Assembly: GCA_023251875.1 (NCBI GenBank)
Contig: JAHEXY010000001.1
Coordinates: 682,001 to 746,000, forward strand
DNA length: 64,000 bases
Direction of reading: 5' to 3'
From: Bacteroidota bacterium
GTDB taxonomy: Bacteria > Bacteroidota > Bacteroidia > JAHEXY01
Part shown: positions 18,568 through 28,500 of the stretch, in pieces
How positions within the stretch are numbered: the stretch's first letter is position 1
Layout of the letters: every line of letters starts with the position of its first letter
Notes under the pieces: model-generated
The model's database searches: none
Seen by the model: the letters and a program-made list of their open reading frames with translations, nothing else
Told to the model about the DNA's origin: nothing
Position numbers and translations under genes: made by a program

Positions 18568-18834
18568 GTTAGCCATTTAACCAGTTATAGTATACAAGTG
18601 TAATGCTTAACAAGATCACGGTCTTTGCAACTATTTCGTATTAGATTCACTTGTAAAAAGCATAACCTAATTAAAGTATTATTGATTGATAATCAATAAT
18701 TTAAAATCAGTGACCAGTTGCCTGATCCACCCCTTTTTTCTCTCCTTTTGGCTTTGCGCAGTCCTTCATTTAAAATTAAATTGATAATAACAAGAAAACA
18801 ATCTCTCTTTTCGAATAACGAATAACTAAATTCT

Positions 18835-19239
18835 ATGAACTGTCCAACATGTAAATCTGAACATACAGTAAAAAACGGAATCGCAAAACAAAAACAACGC
18901 TATTTGTGCAAAAACTGTAATTATCAGTTTTTAGATTATGAAAATAAAGAGTCTCTTTCTATTAAAAATGCAAGTAAACGAAAGGCGCTGCATTTATTTC
19001 TTGAAGGCTTATCGTTGAGGGAAGTTGCCCGCATTTTACAAATTGCGCCAACCACACTGGCCAATTGGAAAAAAGAATGGAAAAGTTTAAGCCTAAAAGC
19101 GATTGAAAATCCTACAAAGCCCGAAAACTTGGATTATCCCCAATCTATAAAATATATAAAGGCCAGGAAAAACACATCCACTTATGCCATGCTTTGGCTC
19201 GATTTGGAAACAGACGTTTCTTTTATTAACAAACTTTAA
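18835..19239 (+). CDS. InsA-like zinc-ribbon / helix-turn-helix protein (orphan IS1-type N-terminal domain)
   Basis: 134 residues. The N-terminus is a four-cysteine zinc ribbon, CPTCKSEHTVKNG...RYLCKNCNYQF, as in IS1 InsA. It is followed by a helix-turn-helix, LFLEGLSLREVARILQIAPT. The remaining 50 residues contain no DDE catalytic motif. No insB-like gene or terminal inverted repeat is seen next to it, so this is not a complete IS. It stands 187 bases upstream of the giant exported protein genes in the same direction. It may be a domesticated DNA-binding regulator or a truncated transposase; I cannot decide between them. Confidence 0.75.
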   Translation: MNCPTCKSEHTVKNGIAKQKQRYLCKNCNYQFLDYENKESLSIKNASKRKALHLFLEGLSLREVARILQIAPTTLANWKKEWKSLSLKAIENPTKPENLDYPQSIKYIKARKNTSTYAMLWLDLETDVSFINKL

Positions 19240-19346
19240 TCAGCTAATCATCTCATCAACTAATCAGCTAATTACCCACATCATTACCAAATGGAACAAA
19301 ACATGCAAAAATAATTCACAAAAAATGTAACCTTTTAAAAGTTGAA

Positions 19347-19359
19347 CTGTATAATACAG
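19347..19359. promoter_or_regulatory. Short palindrome upstream of the giant SpvB-like gene
   Basis: CTGTAT-A-ATACAG is a perfect 6+6 palindrome about 70 bases before the chosen start at 19427. It could be a binding site for the neighbouring HTH protein. Nothing else supports this. Confidence 0.25.
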
Positions 19360-19426
19360 CAAATTAACTGATAATTAATTGTATAGACATATAAAAACCA
19401 CAGGCAAAAAAATAATACCCTTGATT

Positions 19427-22400
19427 ATGAAGAATAAATACCCCACAACCCACAACTGGTGGCTGAGAATTTACAACTGCTGGCTGAGCTTGTCGAAGCC
19501 ACAACTCACAACCAAAGCAATCGCTATTATTACTGCAAGCAGTATACTTGTGCAAACCATTGTACCTACTGCAAGTTATGCGCTTACGGGCGGGCCGCAA
19601 AACCCCGAATTTTCAAAATTTGAATCGGTAAGTACTGACCAAATGGTTGATCCCTTTACAGGAGATTTTACCTATAACCTACCCATACTTGATGTGCCGG
19701 GGCCAAATGGTGGCGGTTATCCCATTTCGCTTTCATACCACAGTGGTTCAAGCCCCGAAGAAGAAGCCTCATGGGTGGGCTACGGCTGGACCTTAAACCC
19801 TGGTGCCATTAACCGTAACAAAAGAGGTTTGGCTGATGATTTATATAAATCTGATATTACTTATTACAACAAAATGCCCGATAATACTACCGTTTCTATA
19901 AGGGGAACAGCCGAGACAAATATCAGAGCTTTTGGTATTCCCTCTGAACTTATTCAGGAAGTTTTAAGTGGGTGGATAGGAGAAGGTAGCGTAGGCATAT
20001 CCGGAGTATTATCCTACAACAACTATAAGGGAGTAACTTTCCAAACCATTCCTTATCTCAGTTACCAGCTAGGCTTAAAAAACACCACTATTTCACTTGA
20101 TCTCGATGAAGATTGGGAAGATGCTGTTCGTTATAGTTATACGTATACAAGTCCTATTATGTTTATAGCATCATTAAGTTCTCGAGCTGTTTCCATGGGT
20201 TTAAAAGAATCACGATGGGTTCGAGATAGAGCTGCTGCCCAGGGATTTGATTACATTTCAAAAACTGCAAATATTTTAGGCTCAACATCTTCTAGCAGAC
20301 TAGAGGCATATACTCTTCATAATAATTCCTTTCCTGCTTCCTTGTCAGAATATGAAGGCCATTCTTACTCATTAAGTGCAGGCTTTTATACTGCTGCTGC
20401 ACCTCTTCCAATTGGTATGGGGGTTTCTTTATCGGGCAGTGCAGTATGGCAAAGCCTTACCGATACTAAAAACAGAGATGCTTATGGTTATTTATATTCT
20501 GATAAAGCCGAAGATAATGAAGAAGCGGTTATGGATTTTTCAGTTGAAAAAGATGAGGACTTTAATTTACGTGACGAAATATTGCCGATACCTTATTCAT
20601 CGGCCGATGATTTTACAGTAGTGGGCGAAGGCATTGCCGGAGCCATGCGGCTATATAGTGCTGCTCCCGGTGAATTTTTTCCGGCCTATACACACTCCCA
20701 TACCGATATGGGTTCGTTGGGTGTTCAGGTTACTGGAGGAGCAACTTGTTCTATTACAGCCGATATAGCAATGGAAATTGAAGAAGATGATGACAACAAA
20801 ACAGAAGGCCAGTCAATAACCATAAGCCGTTGGGAAGATGATGGAGAAAATGACGACTATGATTTTGCTAAAGGAGGGCCAGAGAAATATTATTTCAGAT
20901 TTAAAGGCGATATGGGAGGCTCTTCTTCCTTTGTACAGGATGACGAAGTTCAATATGCTCATCTTTTAGATGGAGGGGTTCATAAAATAAAAGCAGGGGT
21001 TTATGCCGATGTAAATGATGGTGCCGGGGTTGAACGTTCAACTTTTGTAGGCTACCACACCAATGAAGAAATGGAAGAAACGGATGGTAGTGGACATGCA
21101 TATAAACGCTATTCCCTGCGTGATACCATAGAAGATGTAACGGTACGTTCCGGAAATGATCCGGAAAATGGAGATGATAATATTGAAAAACGCATTGGCG
21201 AACTTGAAATAGTAAATAAAACAGGCATTCATTATACCTATGGTTTGCCATTATATGCCAAAAACGAAAAAGAAATTAGCTTTAGTGTTAGCGGAAAATC
21301 TACTGATGCACACATTGTTTATGCCAATGAAGAAGATGCGGATAGGAAATTTGGACATAAAGTAAACGACCGCTATGCTGCCTCTTATTTGCTAACCCAA
21401 ATTACAACGCCCAATTTTATTGATACCGACCACAACGGCCCTGATGAAGGTGATTTTGGCGGATGGACTAATTTTAATTATACAAAATCCTATGGAGAAA
21501 CTGTGGAAAACACACCTTATTACCACTGGCGAAATCCGTATAAAGGACAAATTTATCATGCAGGAGATTACTCTAATCCCAATGATGATATGGGAAGCTA
21601 TGAAAGTGGAGATAGAGAAGTAGCTTACCTGGCCTCAATTGAAACGGCTACGCATATTGCCGTTTTTGAATTAAATGATCAAACAACAGAAAAAAGATAT
21701 GATGGACTTAGTGCGGCCAATGATGAAGTTGCCGATAGTGATGACGATGCACAAGGCAGCCATCGCTTACGCTACTTAAAAACCATAAAATTATATGTAA
21801 AAGACGATGACAATACCGAGCTTTCGGATAACGAATTGATCAAAACCGTACATTTAGAATACGATTATTCTTTAATGCAGGGCCTCCCTAATTCTGATGG
21901 CGCAAGCGATTCATCAGGAAAATTGACTTTAAAAAAAGTATGGTTCGAGTACAATGGAGTTCACAATGCAGGTATTTCACCCTATACTTTTGAATATGCC
22001 TACCCAACTGATATTAGCTATCCTTCCCCTTATGGTGCTACTGATTCCTTAAGTGTAACTTCAGAATATGCTTCTTTATCGGCTGATGACCAAAACCCCG
22101 ATTACGATGCCGATAATACTGATGTTTGGGGAATGTACCAAAATGATGGAGCATCTCATTACAGCAACTATTATCCCTGGTTAACACAAAACTCTTCTGA
22201 TTCTTTAGACCCTGCTGCATGGCATTTAAAAGGGATTAAACTACCAACCGGAGCCGAAATTCACGTACAATATGAACAAGATGATTATAGGTATGTGCAG
22301 GATAGAAATGCAATGGCAATGGCCGAGGTAACAAGGGTTGTTGAATCAGGAGAACATAGCCTAATGGGCGTAGGAAATTCAGGAGCTAAATACTATTTAG

Positions 22401-25400
22401 GCAACCTTGATAAACTGGGGATGACCAGTGATGATTATGATGAATTGGAAAATCTTCTCTATACAAATTATGTGTATAGTGGGAAAAAAATGTACTTCAA
22501 ATTTTTGTACGAAGTAAATACATCATGCGGCAGCGAATACATTGATGGCTATGCAAATATTATGGCGGCAGGAGTGGAAGAGGATGCATCATCAGATTAT
22601 CTGGGCCAATTTTATATTACCATTGGAGACCCACTATCGTATGACGAGCTCGCTTCCCCATGCGAAGCTTGTAAAGAATATTACAAAGCCAATAAAGGTT
22701 TGCAAATAAATGCCGCTGATGCTTGCGACAATACCCTTTCTGTTAATGCTGAAGAATCTTCAACAGCAGAGTCAAGTATTCTTTCACTATTAGATTTAAG
22801 CGTAAATGATGTGTTTGAACAAGGCTGCCAAACGATGAATGTAAGTGGTAAGAGTTATTTAAAAATCCCAATGCTGCATGCTAAAAAAGGCGGTGGTGTA
22901 AGGGTTAAAAGATTACTGACTTACGATCCCGGTATTGAAAGCGACAATGCCGATAAAAGCCTTTATGGTTCTGAATTTATTTACCAAAATACCGATGATG
23001 AGAGCAGCGGTGTGGCTACCAATGAGCCCAACCGCGATGAAAATGCCCTCATTACCTATTTTCAAAAACGATCCGAATCTTCAAAAGACCAAATTTTAGT
23101 TTCGGGCGAAGATAAAAGTCAATTTGAAGGCCCTGTTGGAGAATATGTATTACCAGGCCCAAGTGTGGGTTATGAAAGGGTGGTGGTAAAAAATATTTAT
23201 TCAGGAGCCACCAACGATGGTTTTTCAGTAAACTCTTTTTATACCGCTAAAGATTATCCTTTTGATTGGGGTGATGATAGCAATGACGATTATTGCGGTG
23301 TAAAATATTCTGAAATTGATAAAAAAATAGATGAACCTACGGCTCCTGAATTTGGATTTTTTACCAATACCGTAAAAGCTAATTATAAAGTTACACAAGG
23401 CTACCGTTTTGTAATAGCCAATATGCATGGCAAGCCAAAATCTATTAGCCAATATGATGGGGATTATGCCGATATCAATAATCCAACAGAATGTTCCCTT
23501 TTAGCAAGTACGGAGTATAATTATTTTGAGCCGGGCGAAAAAATTCCAACCATGACGGATTATGGAAAATTTTCGGAAGAACAATTAGGCAAAGAAACCG
23601 AATTGGTTTGTTACAGCAAAAGGGTGGAAGAAACAGTAAAAGAATCTCACCTAACTCTTGAGTCAGGTGAAATGAGCTGGGTACCTTTAGCAATTCCTTA
23701 CGTGCTTCCATTCTATATGCGAACCGAAGATTTATCATATCTGTATATGCATATTATGAATCAAATTATTTATTTCCCTCCTGTGCTAAAAAGTGTTACT
23801 AATTTTATTGATGGTACCTATCGTACGGTTTACAACAAATATTTCGATCCCAAAACCGGTGATGTATTGGTACAACAATCATCAGGCAATTACGATCAAT
23901 TGGTATTTGATGGAAATGCTGCACACGAAGGAAAATACTCCGGCTATAATTTACCTGCCCACCTTTACTATAATGGTATGGGACAAATGGCCGGTTCAGA
24001 AAATTATTCTTTCGAAAGCGGCACTGCCGACATTACACTTACCAAAAATTTAATGAGTAATGCGCTCTCTTTTTCCGGCACAGCTGATGATATTATTGCT
24101 CATTTTAGTGAAGGGGATTTAATTGCTATATACAAAGTAGGAACAAATACCCAAGAAATTTATAATGTTACCGAAGTAAGCAGTAGTTCACTCAGCATTT
24201 CTCCTGTTAGTGGTTATTACCAAGCAACAGGAGGGGGCTATGAAGTAGGCACAAGCATTATAAAAAGTGGTAAAGCCAATCTGCTTACTGCAAAAGCTGG
24301 AAGCTATACTGTGTATGGAAGTAAAGCTGATAGTATTATAGGCGCTTCTGCACTTACCTACGCCAACCAATGGGAAATGAGCGATGATCTTAAAGCCTAT
24401 TACGGGGCCGATTCCGAAAACCCTGTTGAAACTGGAGAATCAGGCAAATGGCATTTAGAAAATTCCTATTTTTTTATTGATGACATAAAAAGTATGGACG
24501 ATGATGTAAGCAAAATATACAATGCAGGTATCTTAAAAAACTTTGATGCATTTGATTGGGAAAATACAAGTGGAATAAGCTCCAAATGGCAAAACCTTAC
24601 CACCTGTACTGATTATACACCTAACGGAAATTTAATTGAAGAAAAAAACTTATACGACATACACAGCACAAATAAATTTGGCTATGGCGGCAATCTGGTT
24701 TGCATAGATGCAAAAAATGCCACCTACGAATCACTCTTATTCGAAGGCTTTGAATACAATGGAGGAGAAGAAATGAGTGTATCGGGTAAAAATACCTTGT
24801 CGGATGAAAAAGCACATTCGGGTAAGTATTCAATGGAAATTGGTATTACAGAAGCAAGTACTTCGGCTATGAGTACTATGCTTCCATCTACCTATCACTG
24901 GGGGTATTTCACCATCTTTAGCAATCACGATAGAACCAATCAAATAAAACACAATGGTTTTGCCGTAAAAATGTGGGCCAAAACAAACGGATATAGTCCA
25001 ACATTTACATTGCATGATGCTTCGGCTTATACGATGTCGGGCACTGATGGCAAACCCAAAGCCACCGGCACCGAAAATTTTACTTCTGTTGAATTTGATA
25101 GTATTGCCAGCACAGGCGAATGGACTTTGTATGAAGCCAAAGTAAAACCAAGTGCATGGGTTGATTATGGTTCAGGAAGCTCCAGCGTATCCGAATATGG
25201 TTTGCAAGTTTATTTCGAAATAAGCGGTGCCCATGAAACGCCTGAAATTTTTATTGACGATATACGTGTGCAGCCAACAGAAGCCATGGCCAATTGCTAT
25301 GTATATGATCCGGCTACTTATAAAGTACTTACTGTTTTTGACGACCAGCATTTCGGACTTTTTTATCAATACAATGACGAGGGCCAACTGGTACGCAAAC

Positions 25401-25474
25401 TGAAAGAAACCGTAAGAGGCATGAAAACATTGGTAGAAACACAATACAATATACCAACGGAAAGCAGAAAGTAA
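19427..25474 (+). CDS. Giant exported SpvB/TcB-like N-terminal shell protein
   Basis: 2015 residues from the ATG at 19427; a TTG at 19379 is also in frame. A signal segment AIAIITASSILVQTIVPTASYA follows a 30-residue leader partly encoded by a palindromic repeat. The mature start (STDQMVDPFTGDFTYNLPIL, then GGYPISLSYHSG and EEASWVGYGWTLNPGAINR) matches the opening of SpvB/TcdB-like and Bacteroidota RHS-associated proteins. The middle is Asp/Gly/Tyr-rich beta sequence. The end has a CBM-like stretch (GAHETPEIFIDDIRVQP) and a YD-like FGLFYQYNDEGQLVRKLKET. No T9SS sorting domain is seen. It is 58 bases from the RHS gene, with which it probably acts. Confidence 0.8.
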   Translation: MKNKYPTTHNWWLRIYNCWLSLSKPQLTTKAIAIITASSILVQTIVPTASYALTGGPQNPEFSKFESVSTDQMVDPFTGDFTYNLPILDVPGPNGGGYPISLSYHSGSSPEEEASWVGYGWTLNPGAINRNKRGLADDLYKSDITYYNKMPDNTTVSIRGTAETNIRAFGIPSELIQEVLSGWIGEGSVGISGVLSYNNYKGVTFQTIPYLSYQLGLKNTTISLDLDEDWEDAVRYSYTYTSPIMFIASLSSRAVSMGLKESRWVRDRAAAQGFDYISKTANILGSTSSSRLEAYTLHNNSFPASLSEYEGHSYSLSAGFYTAAAPLPIGMGVSLSGSAVWQSLTDTKNRDAYGYLYSDKAEDNEEAVMDFSVEKDEDFNLRDEILPIPYSSADDFTVVGEGIAGAMRLYSAAPGEFFPAYTHSHTDMGSLGVQVTGGATCSITADIAMEIEEDDDNKTEGQSITISRWEDDGENDDYDFAKGGPEKYYFRFKGDMGGSSSFVQDDEVQYAHLLDGGVHKIKAGVYADVNDGAGVERSTFVGYHTNEEMEETDGSGHAYKRYSLRDTIEDVTVRSGNDPENGDDNIEKRIGELEIVNKTGIHYTYGLPLYAKNEKEISFSVSGKSTDAHIVYANEEDADRKFGHKVNDRYAASYLLTQITTPNFIDTDHNGPDEGDFGGWTNFNYTKSYGETVENTPYYHWRNPYKGQIYHAGDYSNPNDDMGSYESGDREVAYLASIETATHIAVFELNDQTTEKRYDGLSAANDEVADSDDDAQGSHRLRYLKTIKLYVKDDDNTELSDNELIKTVHLEYDYSLMQGLPNSDGASDSSGKLTLKKVWFEYNGVHNAGISPYTFEYAYPTDISYPSPYGATDSLSVTSEYASLSADDQNPDYDADNTDVWGMYQNDGASHYSNYYPWLTQNSSDSLDPAAWHLKGIKLPTGAEIHVQYEQDDYRYVQDRNAMAMAEVTRVVESGEHSLMGVGNSGAKYYLGNLDKLGMTSDDYDELENLLYTNYVYSGKKMYFKFLYEVNTSCGSEYIDGYANIMAAGVEEDASSDYLGQFYITIGDPLSYDELASPCEACKEYYKANKGLQINAADACDNTLSVNAEESSTAESSILSLLDLSVNDVFEQGCQTMNVSGKSYLKIPMLHAKKGGGVRVKRLLTYDPGIESDNADKSLYGSEFIYQNTDDESSGVATNEPNRDENALITYFQKRSESSKDQILVSGEDKSQFEGPVGEYVLPGPSVGYERVVVKNIYSGATNDGFSVNSFYTAKDYPFDWGDDSNDDYCGVKYSEIDKKIDEPTAPEFGFFTNTVKANYKVTQGYRFVIANMHGKPKSISQYDGDYADINNPTECSLLASTEYNYFEPGEKIPTMTDYGKFSEEQLGKETELVCYSKRVEETVKESHLTLESGEMSWVPLAIPYVLPFYMRTEDLSYLYMHIMNQIIYFPPVLKSVTNFIDGTYRTVYNKYFDPKTGDVLVQQSSGNYDQLVFDGNAAHEGKYSGYNLPAHLYYNGMGQMAGSENYSFESGTADITLTKNLMSNALSFSGTADDIIAHFSEGDLIAIYKVGTNTQEIYNVTEVSSSSLSISPVSGYYQATGGGYEVGTSIIKSGKANLLTAKAGSYTVYGSKADSIIGASALTYANQWEMSDDLKAYYGADSENPVETGESGKWHLENSYFFIDDIKSMDDDVSKIYNAGILKNFDAFDWENTSGISSKWQNLTTCTDYTPNGNLIEEKNLYDIHSTNKFGYGGNLVCIDAKNATYESLLFEGFEYNGGEEMSVSGKNTLSDEKAHSGKYSMEIGITEASTSAMSTMLPSTYHWGYFTIFSNHDRTNQIKHNGFAVKMWAKTNGYSPTFTLHDASAYTMSGTDGKPKATGTENFTSVEFDSIASTGEWTLYEAKVKPSAWVDYGSGSSSVSEYGLQVYFEISGAHETPEIFIDDIRVQPTEAMANCYVYDPATYKVLTVFDDQHFGLFYQYNDEGQLVRKLKETVRGMKTLVETQYNIPTESRK
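19481..19501. repeat. GGCTGAGCTTGTCGAAGCC palindromic repeat in the leader of the SpvB-like gene
   Basis: TGGCTGAGCTTGTCGAAGCC is an imperfect palindrome (GGCT/AGCC ends). It is translated in frame as WLSLSKP before the signal segment. A related repeat with different but matching ends (ACGCT/AGCGT) lies in the leader of the next gene at 25563-25587. Confidence 0.7.
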
Positions 25475-25532
25475 TAATTGAAAGATTGGAAAATTAAAAA
25501 TTGAAAAATTAGAAATAAAAACGATACAAAAT

Positions 25533-28500
25533 ATGAAAACAAACTATATAAATCCTGCTTGTCACGCTGAGCTAAGTCGAAGCGTCTTAAAAAACAGTAT
25601 CATTTTATTTATGGTAATATGTTCACACATCACTCTGGCCCAAACCACCAATTCAGGCTCATCATGCCCACGCTTTGTTACTTATACAAGCAGCACGGGC
25701 AGCGCTGCCAATCCAACAACCAACAATGGTTCAGGTACAGCAACTACTTCTACCGAAACAGATGCTGCTACTTCGGGTTGGACAAAAATGAGCATTTCAG
25801 GCACTACAGCAAGTGCTAATGCATGGAGCTCTTCTGTTACTATGCCTTTCGATTTTTATTTTTATGGAGCTTTGGTTTCACAATTTCAAGTGAGTTATAA
25901 TGGTATTTTATCTTTTGGCGCTAACACGGCTCCTCCAACCGGAAACAATGCTACACTACCTTATTCTACATCCGATGCATTAAATAATTCCGTTTGCTTT
26001 TGGGATTATTACCAATTAAAGGGTTCAAATGATTATATCTATTACAAAGTAAAGGGTACAACACCTAACCGCCAGCTTTGGGTAAAGTGGGTAGCTACTG
26101 ATATGAGTTCTCCAAAATTTACCAATAATTATTTTGCTTTTGTTCTCGAAGAAATTTCTAACAATGTCTATTTTGTTGATATGCTTAAGGGCACTACAGC
26201 AAAAACAACCAACACCCAAACTGCTACACTGGGTTTACAATACAATTCAAGCTACTATACCTTACAATCTGCATCAGCGGCACTTTCTTCGGCTTCTACA
26301 AAATACACCGATAACAATTATTATAAATTCAGCTATGCCATTGGGTCAACTGAAGTGGATACAGCATCTTTCACTTCAGCAACTATGGTAACTTCTACAG
26401 CCGAGCAGCTTATTTATCCAACTCAATATTCTTGTCTTACCAATTCTATTAGCGAATCGAAATTACATTTGCTTTTAAACCTAGGCGATGATTATACATT
26501 GGGCAGCCCTAGCGCTACCAACAACTTTGAAGCAAGTTTGGGTGTAACCTATACCTTATATGACGAAAATTGCAACAGCCTTTATACCGAAAACAATACA
26601 CTCTCTCTTTCAGCTTCTACCACTGCTATGCAAGTTGAGCAATTGCTACTCGAAGATATTTCTGCCTTTACATCAACCCTTGGTGCTGCCAAAACCATTA
26701 CCGATGTTGATCATATTGGCATTAAAATATCAAAGGCACTTTCAACAAGCGGAGCAACAACATCATCAAGCATTAGCGACAATATTAGTCTTACAGCATG
26801 GCTTACGCAAGAATATAAAGAAGATGTAAATTCGGGAGATTATGAAACCGCTTCTTTAATTACACTTAGTACACCTGCAATAGATGGCAATAAAGTAGAT
26901 TTTAGTTGGACATCTGCCTGCGAGCTTACCAACCATTACCAAATACAAGTAATGCGCTTGTATAATTTGGATGAAGACAATGCAAGCGATCCAAAATATG
27001 TATACAACAATAAAATTGACTGGGATAAAGCCCTTTCAATCGAAGTAGAAGACAAAACTTCCATTAGTTTATACATGGCCGAAGGAAGTGGTTATTATGC
27101 ATGGCGTGTTCGCCCCATTGGCGATTATTATGAGGGTGGCATTGCCGATAGCCGCAATTGGGGCCTATGGAGCAAGCATGCTGCTATGGCCGATGAAAAT
27201 AGCTATTTCTCTACCACAGCATCTCGATCAGCATTTGCAGATGGTATAACCATAAATGCTTCTTCCGCTTCAAAAAATTATATTTTTTATGTTGAACAGG
27301 CCGATGAAAATATTTCATGGATTTACAACAGAACCTTTACCGAAGACAACAGCATTGCCCAAGGCATGCAGTATGCAAACGGCCTTGGCCAATTAAAACA
27401 AAGCCAGCGTATATTAAACGAAGTAGATAGTGTATTGGTAAACCAAACCGCTTACGATTTTGTAGGCCGCCCTGCCATTCAATCCATGACGGCTCCTGTT
27501 AACCAGCAAAAGCTGGGATATATTAATACCCTTTTGCAGGATGAAAATGGAGAACTCTACGACCCTAAAGATTTTGATTCCGATGAACGTACCGAGTATT
27601 TTTTAAAAGCAAATGGCGGTGATGATGAAGATGATGTGCCTATTTGGGAAAATTGTATGCCCGCTTACGGAAGCATAAACGATTATTTTTCTGATAAAAA
27701 TTCCGATATCAATATTCCCAATGCCGAAAATTTTCCTTACTCCAGAACCATATACGACAAACTAAGCCGGCCCAAAAAAATGTCGCTCTTTGGTGCCGAA
27801 CACCGCATGGGCCTGTATGACGAAACCTATATTGATGGCGGTATGCAGCGCACCATACGCACTTACTACAGTTCGGTAAACGATACAATATTGCTAAAAG
27901 CAATGGGTAATATGACTCCGGCAGATACCAGCATGTATCAAATTATTCGTGTCGACCCTAATGGTGTTGCCACTGCCGAATTTAAAACACTTGATGGCAG
28001 AACCATTGCAACTGCCATGATTGATGCAGGCAAAAATGAATTATTGGATAGTGTATATGAAGGCAATACCTGGTACACCAAAATTATTTCGTCTCAAACC
28101 AAAATGGACGATTACTCTTATGTAAAAGAAGATGTCATTAATTTTTCGGTACCCGAGGTGGATGTTTATATTGACTATTCATTGGATATAAAATCATTTT
28201 CGGCCAATTGTGTTGATTATTGCAGCGCCTGCGATTACCTAATTGAACTTTATGCCATACGCGAAGAAACCAACGAATTGAAAGTGTCTAAAACCGTTCT
28301 TTTAAACCCTGATGATTACAAAAAAGAATGTTTAGGCAATGACGCTACTTACAAAATGGATCAGTATAGTTTTCTTTTAGAAGACCCCGGCAATTACACC
28401 ATTGGCCGCAAAATTACGGTAAACAGGGAACGAAGCGATGGTGAACGCTATAAGGATTACCATGCCGGTATTATAAATGATTCGCTGGATGTTGAAGCTA

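Noticed and set aside
18835-19239. Intact IS1-type insertion sequence
   Set aside because: No insB/DDE frame and no terminal inverted repeats or target duplication could be found around it.
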